The notes beneath the pieces are model-generated. The model saw only the letters and a list, made by a program, of their open reading frames with translations. It searched no databases and was not told where the DNA came from. The position numbers were made by a program, and so were the translations under genes. A stretch of DNA of 64,000 nt. Source: Meconema thalassinum (Eukaryota; Arthropoda; Insecta; Orthoptera; Tettigoniidae). Positions 33,205-44,189 of this stretch are shown piece after piece (positions within the stretch are counted from its first letter, which is position 1; the number at the start of each line of letters is the position of its first letter). Location: contig OX336388.2 in NCBI GenBank assembly GCA_946902985.2, forward strand, positions 1,505,258,545-1,505,322,544. The letters run 5' to 3'.

Positions 33205-33725
33205 CGGTTGGTTCATTCCTCAGTTTAGGGGCTTCGACAACGTGGTCATGTAGCCCCGTGTACTTTGGGTGGGTGAAGAATCTGTCTGATAACTGGTGTT
33301 AATTGTGATGACTGAATTAGTGTGTGTATCTGTTTTAATTCAAGTAAGGACAGCAGCCATTGATTTTTTTCAAGTCGTTCCTACTTGCCGCCAAACGCCA
33401 CCGTCTACGACCAACTAGTTCAGAACTTTTATTAGTTACCAGATGCCACCACAGTCGGCTCTTGACGACGAACGTAGGAACCTGAGAACGTTAGTCAAAT
33501 GTTAAACCTATATAATTTAGCTTCACACAGGTGTAATTAGTGGAAGGTCCTTTAACATACCATAAATCTATGACATGGGACCGCCGGCTTTACTTCCCCT
33601 CCGAAGGAAGGCATACTGAGGGTGTTTTAACGTTCTTAAAAAATCCGACGACTTCGGCCGGGTTCGAACCCGCGATATTGGGCATAGAAGCTCAGCATGC
33701 TACCAACTACGACACCGAAGCCGCT
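33205..33725 (-). repeat. SINE family B, complete, 11-bp target duplication
   Basis: Flanked by 'acccgtaagtt' at 33194-33204 and 33726-33736. Reversed: a tRNA-like head ('gtagcggcttcggtgtcgta', B box 'cgggttcgaaccc'), body ('ggaggggaagtaaagccgg', 'gtcatagatttatgg'), then a tail shared with family A ('cagttatcagacag', 'cggggctacatgaccacg' closed by 'agcccc'). Confidence 0.9.
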
Positions 33726-33754
33726 ACCCGTAAGTTTGTTGTTGTGGTTGTACT

Positions 33755-34115
33755 GATCCATTAAGGGGCATTGGGATATCGCGGTCTTCTAGCACCATAT
33801 GTACTGAGGTGTGTGTGGAATCTGTCTTAAAACTCGTGACATTGTAAGTGATGTGCTAGTGTGATTATTTGTAATTTTGGTTAGGATTTGAAAGGGGGCG
33901 GTCGTGACCTGTTGGGAACCATCACTACATGTGGCTGGAGTAGTAGTGGAAGACCTCTGCTAGGGCAGTTGATGTGGTAATTGAACCCATCTCTATCTAG
34001 CTAGACCTCACTGAATGTACCCCGTTCCAACCTTCAGACCAGATATATATTTATTGGGAGAGCCGGGAATTTAACCGAGGACCTCTGGATAAAGTGTCTC
34101 AATACGTACCTTGAG
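33755..34115 (-). repeat. SINE family A, diverged copy
   Basis: Tail at the left ('aaggggcattgggatatcg', then 'accatatgtactgagg'), body in the middle, head B box near 34060-34080 ('taaattcccggctctccc' reversed). It lies immediately beside the family B copy with its tail facing that copy's head. Confidence 0.75.
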
Positions 34116-34835
34116 TCCACAGAAGGTGGCAAGACATAGTTACAGCACTAATGTTTCTCGAACTTAGAGGATATTTTCTTCTTTGAAAATACATTAAGAT
34201 TTTAGTGAACGTTGCTACAGGACTTCTGAAAGCTTGGCCCATGTCGACTATCCAAAGGTTTAAATAAATATTATATTTAGCTCCTTTACAGCGCATCAGT
34301 GAACGTGATTTGTACTGATATATTCCCTTTGGATACGCCTTGTAAAAGTGGTGCCACATTTTTTAAACATGCTGTATATTGGCTGACGTTGAGTTTAAAA
34401 TGACTTCAGTTAATGTTTACATCTCTTGCACATGTTGCCAACTTTACAAAAAACGTGCATTAGGTGTGCATACTCCTTGACGTAATATACTTGGCATGTC
34501 AAGACCCTTAATTGTAACCTATTTTAGACCATGGGATTGTATAGAAAGAACGAGGTTTATAAATCCTCTTGTGTCAAGCTTGACGTGGGTTTGCAGCGTG
34601 CTGCGAATTCCTTTGAAACTGAACTTGATTACTCCGCAGTCATTTGCAGCTTGCGTGCTTCGCTGAGCCTCGCTGGGGGAAATTCGCTAAACAAGTAACT
34701 AGATAACCATGACTGTTTTTTGGTGAAATAAAGTCTCTACTAATGAAGAGACATTCCATGACGATTATAGTTCTGTGCATTGAGTCACAGGTATTATAGA
34801 GTAATAAGAAATTAACTCTTTCACTCACTCCTGTT

Positions 34836-35263
34836 TATTTTTATTTATCGTATAGCTTTTAGTGCCGGGAGTGTCCGAGGACATGTTCAGCTCGCCTGAG
34901 CCTGTAGCTGCTTCCAGCGGACACCTTTAGGATGAGCTACAAGTTCCGTTCAATTTCAAGTAGTTCCAACTTTCGCTACCAGATATCAATGATACCTAGT
35001 GATGGACGTTGGAACATTAACCGAGCGTTCCGACGAAATCTAACCTAACAATTTAGCATCACAGAAGTTTATTCTGTGGACGAATCTTTTACATGCCAGA
35101 AATCTATGAGATGGGACCGCCGGCTTTACTTCCCCTCCGAAGGAAGGCATACTGAAGGATTTTTAACGCTCTTAAAAAATCCGACGACTTCGGTCGGGTT
35201 TGAACCCGTTATCTTGGGAACAGCAGTTCTTCATTCGACCAACTACGCCACCGAAGCCGCTAC
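34836..35263 (-). repeat. Chimeric SINE: family B head and body with a different tail
   Basis: Flanked by an exact 11-bp duplication 'tcactcctgtt' (34825-34835 and 35264-35274), so it moved as one unit. Head and body match family B ('gactgcttc'-free core: 'ggaggggaagtaaagccgg', 'cgggttcaaaccc'). The tail is replaced by one that reads, reversed, 'cgctggaagcagctacagg' ... 'acatgtcctcggacactccc' ... 'gccggcacta'-like AT-rich end. The family A/B stem-loop tail is absent. Confidence 0.85.
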
Positions 35264-35735
35264 TCACTCCTGTTAAAAGGGGAAGTCTGTAAGGAACGCA
35301 CTATTAATAAAAGAAGTCGACTGTATTGAGTTTAATAAAGGTTTATTTGTTTTATCTACCGTATGCTGCTATCCTTTGTAACAATTTTTGATTAATGATT
35401 AAAGATATATCTCTTTAAGTGGAAAATATCAATATCAATGATCTAAAAAGAAGGCAGATTGATTGATATTTTCCACTTTGTTCTGTTTCTTTTCATGGGA
35501 TACATTTTTCAACATTAATCAAATATTAAAACAGATCTGTTTTGTTATTCTTTTAGTGTATTTTTAACATTTTAGATAGTTAGTATTTTTATAAATAGCT
35601 ATAAAATTGTAAATAATTTCACCCATACTTTTATACATAGATTTGAAAGCCTAGGTGTAATGGATCTGATGATGATCGCTTGACAATCGGAACTGGTCAT
35701 CGAATTATTTTACTAATCGCATGCAATTGTTTTCA

Positions 35736-35790
35736 TGATTAGGGAATAACCCATCACAATTGGGCACACTCGTCTTGACCGACTGAAAAA
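35736..35790 (+). repeat. Dispersed 'GACCGACTGAAA' motif, single arm
   Basis: 'gattagggaataaccc', 'cacaattggg', then 'cttgaccgactgaaa'. Matches the palindrome arms at 51843-52010 and partial copies elsewhere. Confidence 0.65.
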
Positions 35791-35837
35791 CTTCAAATTT
35801 TACATTTCTATGTCTTGTTGTTGCTGAATTATTTCGG

Positions 35838-36205
35838 GGCTTTGCGGCATCGTGGTCATGCAGCCCCGAGTACATGGGTGTGCTTTAAATTATGATCTAA
35901 ATTATTATGACACCTATATTAGTGTGTGTATTTGTAATTAGGGCTAGGATGGGGAAGGAGGTGGCCGTGATCTTACGTAAGGTGCCATTCACCACATTTG
36001 ACTTCAGTAGAAGTGGGAAACCACGGAAAACAACTTCCAGGATGTATGAGGTGGACATCAAACCCACCTCTTCTCAGTTTAGCCTCACGAGGCCACGTGT
36101 ACCCCGTTCCAGTTCTCAAACCAGAATTAAATGTCTTGCTCGAACTGGGAATCGAACCCTGGCATCCAAGGTTACCGCTAAGAGAGCTAGACACTACGCA
36201 ACAAG
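35838..36205 (-). repeat. SINE family A
   Basis: Complete order on the minus strand. The tail stem at 35838-35876 is extended to seven pairs (cggggct / agccccg reversed). Then 'cccacttctactgaagtc', 'gaggctaaactgagaag' and the head with 'gggttcgattcccagttc'. A 208-residue open frame runs through it on the plus strand but is antisense to the SINE and has no domain features. Confidence 0.85.
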
Positions 36206-36687
36206 ACGTGCTCTATATTGTCCGTCACTCTCAATGGTAACGCTGCGAAGTGAATTCATCCTATTGCAGCAGACTATTTTCTCTCGCACATTTTCGTTAG
36301 ACGTTTTAATTGAAAGAATATTGTATGTTACTGCAGTAGCTCCAATGGTTGGACTAAATACATTTTCAGAATGCCCGCACTCTCATTTAGGGTGTTGGAA
36401 CAGCCTGACGTATTGGCTGTTAACAAATGAACCATGGGTATTGAAATTCCACTCGTCAACTGGAACTGGCACTCGTCCATTGAGTTCTTTGCGCATAGCA
36501 GCAAGCAGTTTATTGAATTCTTTACGGCTCTAGTAGCACTCTTGTTAAGTAACACACTTTTATTTCACGGCTTAATGTAAAGTGCCTCAAGCCCGTCGGC
36601 TGTCTAAAGCGCTCTGTCTACTGTCATGGATTGCTATTTGTTGTACGATCGTCAGTTGTCTTAAGTACTACATTTTACTAGACGGTC

Positions 36688-37161
36688 CTGTTAGCATTCT
36701 GAGCTTCTATGCCCAAGATCGCGGGTTCAAACCCGGCGAAGTCGTCGGATGTTTTAAGAGCGATAAAATGCCTTCCCTCAGAGGGGAAGTAATGCTGGCG
36801 GGCCCATGTCATAGATTTAGTTCATGTAAAAAACCATTTCACTAACTATAATTGTGTGAAGATAAAAAAAATTAGTTTACATTTGATTAACGCTCTATTA
36901 GTTACAACGTTCGCAGCCAGGTGCCAGTTGAAGTGCCATCTAGTAGCCAAGTTCATGGCTAGGTGTCGTTGACGGTAGCATTTTGTAGCATAAGTATGAA
37001 CTCTTGTACTTGAAATTGATTGTCTGCAGTCTTTACATGAATTACAGATAACACACACTAATATAGCCATCACAATTAACACCAGCTATCATACAGTTTC
37101 TACACACACCCAAAGCACACGGGGCTACATGACCGCGTTGTCGCAGTCCCGAAACCAACCA
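36688..37161 (+). repeat. SINE family B, 5'-truncated, near-perfect target duplication
   Basis: Flanked by 'ttactagacggtc' (36675-36687) and 'ttactggacggtc' (37162-37174), 12 of 13 matching. Head B box 'cgggttcaaacccggcg', body 'gaggggaagtaatgctgg', shared tail 'cggggctacatgaccgcg'. It begins inside the tRNA-like head. Confidence 0.85.
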
Positions 37162-37309
37162 TTACTGGACGGTCAGTACGTAACATTAAATCAATTCAAT
37201 TTGATAGGGTCATCTTCTAGCTGTCTTCACAATTTGAGTGTTTGAGTTGGACAGGTTGTTCTTGGTGGTCGGTATGGTTATTCCTCATTGAATAGTTTGC
37301 TGTCTATAT

Positions 37310-37622
37310 ACAAACAACCCCTGGCACTATCCAGCCCATGACGGGCCAAGGCCGACCAAGCGACCGCTGCCCAGCCATTTGGCCTGCAGATATTGGGGTG
37401 ACGCGTGATCAGCGCGTCGGGTCCCCTCGGCCGTTAATCTTGGTATTCCTGATCGGGGCGCTGTCTCACTGTCTGACAACTACTCAATTGTCCTCACGAG
37501 GCTGAGTGCACCCCGTTCCAACCCTCATGTCAGTTTTAAAATCCCTGACGGAGCCGGGGATCGAACCCGGGGCCTCCGGGTGAGAGACAGGCGCGCTACC
37601 CCAACACCACGGGGCCGGCTTA
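37310..37622 (-). repeat. SINE family C, complete, 10-bp target duplication
   Basis: Flanked by 'ctgtctatat' (37300-37309 and 37623-37632). Reversed: head 'agccggccccgtggtgttgg' with B box 'cgggttcgatccccggctc', then 'gagggttggaacggggtgca' (shared with family A), then a distinct tail with 'taacggccgaggggacccg' and 'gcagcggtcgcttggtcgg'. Confidence 0.9.
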
Positions 37623-38295
37623 CTGTCTATATGCATACGTTTGTTACGAATTCCTTTCCAGCCGCTTGTATCTGGCCCTGTAGCACCGTTCACCAGATCC
37701 GATCAATCATAGCCAAGCCGGCCAGCGGTCAGTTAAACTAAGGCCTGTCTCAGTTAGTCGGTAACAGCCCTGTTCTGAACGAGGCAGTTGGATTTATATT
37801 CCTCATTCAGCTACTCTGTGAACGACGCTGCATTAGCACTCTTGCGTTGTTTAATTGCTGCCAGTAGTTTGCTGTCTGCGTGGCGGGCTTAACTAAGCTC
37901 TCACATTTCATTATACAGCTGTAATTGTTTCTTCTCTCCATGTAATGGAACCACGGGCAGTTAGCATTAAGGGGGTTAATCCACAAGAAGAACACTTTAT
38001 ACACAATATTCTCAATCTCTCCAAATGTATGAGAGATTGCTTGAATTTTAGTTCATATGTAACATATTTCTTGCGCTGATTTTCATAGCAAGAAAATAAT
38101 ATTGTATGATGCAATTAGTTTTTACTAACTTTTTGAAATGTTCTTTCATTAAGAAAAACTTGCTGGATCCAAAAGTACAGTAGAAATAGGAATTTTATCA
38201 CACGTCATGAAAACAGAGGTTATATTCTAGAGTATGAAACCATATTAGGATTGTATAGATTTTACAAAACTCTCCGATTTTACTTTTTTGAAATA

Positions 38296-39760
38296 CACAC
38301 ATCAAAAAAAGTTTTGCATCACCTCGGTTCCCAGATCTCCGGCATATAGACGTTGACTGTGTATATTGTATCCAAGATACAGTCCCTTTGACTGTTCATA
38401 GATGTCACTAAAACTGCTCAAAGATGTAAACAACCATGCATGAGCAGGGCCTACTAGACGGAGGGGGTACGACAGCCGATCAATTCCAGTCATTCCACCA
38501 GGACGAAGGTACGCTGCTCATGTTGTCTGTAGTTCTACCATGCCTAGAAGGTCAATACCGCAGTTCGATCGCGTCCGCATTGTTACTTTGTGTCAAGAAG
38601 GGCTCTCAACAAGGGAAGTTTCCAGGCGTCTCAGAGTGAACCAAAGCGATGTTGTTCGGACATGGAGGAGGTACAGAGATACAGGAACTGTCGATGACAG
38701 GCCTCGCTCAGGCCGCCCAAGGGCTACTACTGTAGTGGATGACCGCTACTTACGGATTGCCGCTCGGAGGAACCCTGACAGCAATGCCACCATGTTGAAT
38801 AATGCGTTTCGTTCAGCCACAGGACGTCGTGTTTCAACTCAAACTGTGCGCAATAGGCTGCATGATGCGCAACTTCACTCCCGACGTCAATGGCGAGGTC
38901 CAGCTTTGCAACCCCGACACCATGCAGCGCGGTACAGATGGGCCCAACAACATGCTGAATGGACCCCACGGAATTGGCATCACGTTCTCTTCACCGATGA
39001 GTGTCGCATATGCCTTCAACCAGACAATCGTCGGAGACGTGTTTGGAGGCACCCTGGTCAGGCTGAACGTCTTAGACACACTGTCCAGCGAGTGCAGCAA
39101 GGTGGTGTTTCCCTGATGTTTTGGGGTGGCATTATGTGGGGCCGACGTACGCCACTGGTGGTCATGGAAGGCTCCGAAACGGCTTTACGATACCTGAATG
39201 ACATCCTCCGACCCATAGTGCAACCATATCGGCAGAATATTGGAGAGGCATTTGTCTTCATGGACGACAATTCTCGACCTCATCGTGCACATCTTGTGAA
39301 TGCGTTCCTTCAAGATAACGACATCGCTCGACTACAGTGGCCAGCATGTTCGCCAGACATGAACCCTATCGAACATGCCTGGGATATGTTGAAAAGGGCT
39401 GTTTATGGACGTCTTGACCCACCAACCACTCTGAGAGATTTACGCCGAATTGTCGTTGAGGAGTGGGACAATTTGGACCAACAGTGTCTTGATGAACTTG
39501 TGGATAGTATGCCACGACGAATACAGGCATGCATCAATGCAAGAGGACGTGCTACTGGGTATTAGAGGTAGTGGTGTGTACTGCAATCTGGACCACAAAT
39601 GCTGAAAGTCTAGCTGTATGATGGTACAACATGCAATGTGTGGGTCTCATGAGCAATAAAACGAGCTGAAATGTTGTTTGTGTTGATCTCTATTCCCTTT
39701 GTATTTAAAGGTTCCGGAACTCTTGGAACCGAGGTGATGCAAAACTTTTTTTGATGTGTG
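38296..39760 (+). mobile_element. Complete Tc1-family DNA transposon
   Basis: 1465-bp element between TA dinucleotides (38294-38295 and 39761-39762). The terminal inverted repeats match perfectly for 36 bp (38296-38331 and 39725-39760), starting 'cacacatcaaaaaaagtttt', with weaker pairing beyond. It encodes one uninterrupted transposase. Perfect ends plus an open frame imply recent or ongoing mobility, in contrast to every other coding element here. Confidence 0.95.
38540..39565 (+). CDS. Tc1-family transposase, intact (DD34E)
   Basis: 341-residue protein that cuts and pastes the surrounding element at TA sites. Residues 7-50 form the paired-like helix-turn-helix ('VRIVTLCQEGLSTREVSRRL'), and GRPR at 58-61 is the AT-hook-like linker. 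A second basic HTH-like region spans about 63-130. The catalytic triad is D153 ('LFTDE'), D243 ('MDDNSRPH') and E278 ('SPDMNPIEHAWDML'), with 34 residues between the last two: the DD34E signature of Tc1. The length is normal for the family (about 340). The ATG at 38540 gives the usual short N-terminus ahead of the HTH. The gene is intronless, sits 244 bp inside the left end, and has its stop 195 bp before the right end. I see no inactivating change; activity is inferred, not shown. Confidence 0.95.
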   Translation: MPRRSIPQFDRVRIVTLCQEGLSTREVSRRLRVNQSDVVRTWRRYRDTGTVDDRPRSGRPRATTVVDDRYLRIAARRNPDSNATMLNNAFRSATGRRVSTQTVRNRLHDAQLHSRRQWRGPALQPRHHAARYRWAQQHAEWTPRNWHHVLFTDECRICLQPDNRRRRVWRHPGQAERLRHTVQRVQQGGVSLMFWGGIMWGRRTPLVVMEGSETALRYLNDILRPIVQPYRQNIGEAFVFMDDNSRPHRAHLVNAFLQDNDIARLQWPACSPDMNPIEHAWDMLKRAVYGRLDPPTTLRDLRRIVVEEWDNLDQQCLDELVDSMPRRIQACINARGRATGY

Positions 39761-39804
39761 TAGAAAACGGTTGGATGGATATTTTTTGCAATACATTGAG
39801 TTTC

Positions 39805-40125
39805 GACACCCCTGAGGTGTCAGCAGATACAACTGGGAATGGTGACTGGCCGATCGCCCAGGGGACCGCTAACGTCAGTCTAATTAAAAGTTCGATTCCC
39901 TCCTCAGCCACCTGCGAAGTGGTTTCCTGTGAATTCCCACATCTACTCCAGGCAAATGCCTGGATTCTTCCTAACTTAACCCTACGGCCGTCTCCTTCCC
40001 AATCCTCATCAGAATCACAAATACAGACACTGCTACACCCATCACAATAATATAGGTAATCAGATGAATTCCACACACAAACCCAAGTACCCGAGGCTAT
40101 ATGACCAATGTCACAAAGACCCTAA
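39805..40125 (+). repeat. SINE family A, rearranged head
   Basis: From 'aaagttcgattccctcctc' onward the family A body and tail are clear ('ttcctaacttaaccctacgg', 'acccgaggctatatgacc'). The part before it (39805-39890) is not the usual head. The copy starts about 45 bp from the right end of the Tc1 element. Confidence 0.75.
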
Positions 40126-40845
40126 ATCAATCGACAACAACAATGTGGTGATTATTATTTTCCTTATATTTTTGGATATGTCCCCTATTTGAGGACTGCA
40201 ACAAGGGCAAAGACACTATATTGACATTGCAACTTTTCAGTCGGTCAAAACAGTATAATCCCAATTGCAGGACATGCTAAAAATAAACAGAAAAAATACG
40301 TATTATTAACCAATTCAATGCTGGTTCTTTTCATTCAAGAATATGCGGATATTGAAGAATAGATTTACTAGTTATTTAACTGACTTGTTAAGATAATATA
40401 TTGAAATTAAAACTAAATTTAAAGATAATAAATTGAATTTAAGCATAAATTCACAATTATGATGTTCAAAGTTCAAAATTGGGCCTTACTCTGGTTTTTC
40501 GCGGCGCAGCTATTTGGGTTGTAGTGGTTGGAGGCACAGAAGGTCCATATTTCGTCATTACTAAGAAACAAAATCCTTACGTGAATGCGCTGAAAAAGTG
40601 AACTATCGCCTATAAACCAATACCAGGTGAATCAGCTGCCCCTAATAATATTGTTTTATGCAGCCCAACTAGCGTTGTTATATAGCAAGTTCAATAATTC
40701 TCCGCATGCATCCTGTATGATACTAATGCACTGCAAGCATGTCCCGCAAACGATACTGAACACTATTATTATCCCCTCGTATTAGTCTGTATCCACATCT
40801 AGGAGGCACCGAAGTTTGTTTACTTAGCAAGAAATTTACCAAACA
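40126..40845. other. Unassigned interval with one dispersed motif
   Basis: At 40233-40270 'ttttcagtcggtcaaaac' and 'cccaattg' match the minus orientation of the dispersed motif described at 51843-52010. Otherwise nothing recognised. Confidence 0.5.
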
Positions 40846-41468
40846 TCACCATCATCATCTTCATTTCCCCTTTTCCAGCTGACACTGGGTGGGAGGCAAA
40901 TATGGTTCCTCTCCACCTTGTTCTGTCGTCCACCATTCCTCTTCCGACACGGTGTTCCAATCCAGGTTTCGTTTACTAATGCTATTCTTCACAGAGTCCA
41001 TCCAACGCATTCTTGGTCTTCCTCGTCCTCTCTTCCCTGTCATCTGTCGTTCCAGTGCTCGTCTTGGTAGCCTTACTTCATTCATCCGTTTGACATGTCC
41101 AAACCATCTCAATCTGTTTTGCTCCAGTTTGCCATTTATTTTCTGTACTCTCAGTTCTTTCCGTATATCTTTATTTCTCACTCTGTCTCTCCTCGTTTTC
41201 TGGACCATACTTCTCAGGAATCTCATCTCAGCTGCCTGTACTCTGCTTCATCCCACTTAGTCATTGTCCAAGTTTCTGCTGCATATGTCATTATAGGAAC
41301 ATAATATGCTTTGTACGTAACTTCTTTAGCCTTAATTAGTATATCCTTGTTCCATACTAGTCCCCGTACCTGTTGATAGAGTTGTATTGTTCTGCTAATT
41401 TCCAAATCTAGTCTGCCACCTTCAGTCGGTTCACTTCCCAAGTACTTGAAGTGTTTCACCACTTCCAC
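40846..41468 (-). pseudogene. Non-LTR retrotransposon, C-terminal fragment (minus strand)
   Basis: Same LINE family as 29606-30195. Pieces in order on the minus strand: 'VVKHFKYLGSEPTEGGRLDL' and 'AKEVTYKAYYVPIMTYAAET' (41468-41223), then after a frame shift near 41230 'MRFLRSMVQKTRRDRVRNKD', 'NRLRWFGHVKRM' and 'GKRGRGRPRMRWMDSV' (41226-40861). The tail has GAT repeats (seen as CATCATCATC at 40847-40858). It extends about 120 bp further 5' than the plus-strand copy, and its FKYLGS motif marks the end of the RT thumb. Confidence 0.85.
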
Positions 41469-42436
41469 TCAGTATTGCTTACTTTATGCAGAACACTATG
41501 ATTCAAAAGTGAAGACCTACACATTTTGTTTATAATATACATTACACTTTGAAAGCCTGAAATGTGAGATCAAGGGCTCTGGGTCATCTGGCAGCACTAC
41601 TTTAGAAACAGCTGCAACTTTCTACCGCTGATCAACTTAAATATATTTTCCACAACGTCTGCAATATAATGCTTAATCATATGTTGTAAAACAAGTCTTT
41701 GAATCCACTGACATATTGTTTCAAACAAAAGCTTAAACTCGTTTTGACCTTTTGGCATACTGAACACTTGACCATGACCTGCCAAGAATACATACACTTA
41801 CACAAGGCTGAAGTGATTGCAATCAGTAAAGCTGGAAGTGACTGGTACGTTGATCAATGTGCCTGGATCTCGAACCCCACTGGAAAGATTGCAAGAATTC
41901 TGTTTTTTCACTTTGCATAATTTCATCATATAACACAGAGAATGCATTTCCAATTCAACATCTCATCTTCTTATTACCTTTTATCTGCTTGTTAACCTGG
42001 CATGTAAGAGATTTTGTTATCTAATCTAACTTGCTGCTATGTTATCCGAAATGCTGTATCGATACATTGCGCAGGGTGTTGCCGGGTTATATTGGGATTG
42101 CGGTGAGTCAGTAAGCAGAAAGCAGAATAGCACAATGTACATTCTGCATTTATGGTAGCGGATGTTTATATTACGAATTTCCAGCATAAGAAAAAAGCAT
42201 TCCTCGTTTAAACAACACTGAATAAAGATAATACAATAAACTGAAAAATCTAGCATACTATTAAATAATTCTTAATTTACTAAGAATAATTTCTCTACTT
42301 ATATACATTCCCCAAACAAATGTATGCAAAGCTGATCAACAGTGTTTTTCTATCCATAAAACGAAGCAGGCAGAACAATATAAACAAGTATTTGAGTATG
42401 GAATCTACTAGTGTATCAGAATTACATAAGTGACTA

Positions 42437-42468
<32 letters not shown>

Positions 42469-43200
42469 CAAATTATGGTTTAGCGTAAGCGATTGCACAG
42501 TGAGTAAATAATATTATACTCGCTTATTAGTATACCCTTATCAATATACAACTATCTCCAAAGATTTGCACTTTATTTGGTAGGTATGTGAAATTATAAT
42601 TATTACGCTACCTGGCGTAAACATTCGTGTAGAATATTTTTTATGAATATAACGGCAAGCGTTTTAGAACGAAAATGTAAATATATGTTGCACAACATGC
42701 ATATTTAACGACTGGCAGGGCTATATATCACTCTTTACTGTACAGGATAATTTATTCTTTGTGTTTTGTAACTCAAGAGAGGTGAGAGTTGAAATATATT
42801 TACAGAGCCAACTGCTGCTTCAATTGCCCCCTCGAAATGTTTCCCATTTGTAATTACTACATTAAAGTTCAAACATTCAAAATAAAAATTAGACTCGTTC
42901 ATTCATTGAAATGAGTGATATCGTAATAGGATTTATAACCTTACGTTACGTTATTGCAACTTGACTGAAAAGGAACTTCACTCCTCTCTTTGTTTGTTCA
43001 TTGTGAACAAATGAAATAGTAGTATGATATATCCTATATAAATACATACTTGCAACTCATGTTTTTATGTTGTTGCTACAATTAGGGCGGGACTTCTTTG
43101 GTCATCAGCTCCCTGTACTTGAGGGTGTATTCTATTGATACTATAAGTTTTAGAAGCTATTTCTTCAGTGTCTCCTTCGTAGCCTAATGAAATAATCGTT
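41469..43200. other. Unassigned interval with GAAA microsatellite
   Basis: A (GAAA)n run occupies about 42436-42467. No coding or element similarity seen elsewhere in the interval. Confidence 0.5.
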
Positions 43201-44189
43201 TTTCAGTCGGTAAACACAGTAATGTGCCCAAATAAATTTGGCGGGGTAAAACAAATATTCATTACATTTACCAACATGGAAAGATTGAAATGGATATGTT
43301 ATGCACCATTACATTTTGATACACTTTCGTAAATACGTGTATCAAATTGTATAATTATTCAATTTTATTTCTTCCAGCTTGGCAAATGTGATAAATAATT
43401 ATCAATTTATACCTTTCAGTCTGACAAAATATTTTGCCCAATTAGATTAGATGGAGTAACTATACATATAACACACTTTCCTGGTAATATTACATGTATT
43501 AATATTATTCACTGATGAAAGAGAGGTTTTAGGATTGCGCGTTTCGACCATCATGTGGCCATCATCACTAGGGTTGAAGTTTAAAAGAATAGAAACATTT
43601 AGAAATATGTTTTTTGGTATACTTTGTATAGCTTGTCTTGTTAATGTTGGTATTTATGATTCTGAGTGAATCTCGTTATTTGTAAAGGTTAGTCTATTCT
43701 ACGGTGTTGTACTCGTATTAAGTGTCGACGATAAACTTATAAAATATGCACGTGTAAACTGTCAAGCTACACAAAAATATAATAAAATTAGAGCATGCAC
43801 ACTGATTTCTATCCAATACACACAGTCGTCGCAGAGATGTTCACATTTGATTAGATTGCTCCCGGTACAGTGAATAATATTAATAGATGTATTTTTTGTT
43901 CACGAAAGTGTGTCTTATATATATATATATAGTTGCCCACCAAATCCAATTGGGTGAAAACATGTTTATCGACTGAAAAGTACAAATTGATTGTACAGGC
44001 AACACTGATACAATTAATGACTTGACTGACTGAAGAACGATTCTTTTATTGTATTCCTAATTAATTATGATGAATGAACGTGTAACGGTAATTACTTGAA
44101 TATAGGTTTGGTGCACTTGCGCCGAGATTTGAAATGTGGAACCATCGTGACATTTACTGGCATTGAAAATTTAAAACAAGTAGTTCCGT
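43201..44189. other. Interval with three copies of the dispersed GACTGAAA motif and an AT run
   Basis: Minus-orientation copies at 43201-43235 ('tttcagtcggtaaacac', 'gcccaaataaattt') and 43416-43450 ('tttcagtctgacaaaat', 'gcccaatt'), and a plus copy at 43933-43981 ('ccaattgggtgaaaac', 'tatcgactgaaa'). (AT)n at 43914-43931. The minus strand of 43531-43575 carries a GAAACGCG motif discussed under findings. Confidence 0.5.

Noticed and set aside
35907..36533. 208-residue open frame, the second longest unbroken plus-strand frame
   Set aside because: Most of it runs antisense through a family A SINE and the rest is unsupported sequence; no domain or codon signal.
32825..37622. Functional tRNA genes suggested by A and B boxes
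   Set aside because: Each sits at the head of a SINE with target duplications, with no convincing acceptor stem or mature 3' end.
38727..39270. Several antisense and alternate-frame open frames of 70-104 residues
   Set aside because: All lie within the intact transposase gene and lack motifs.
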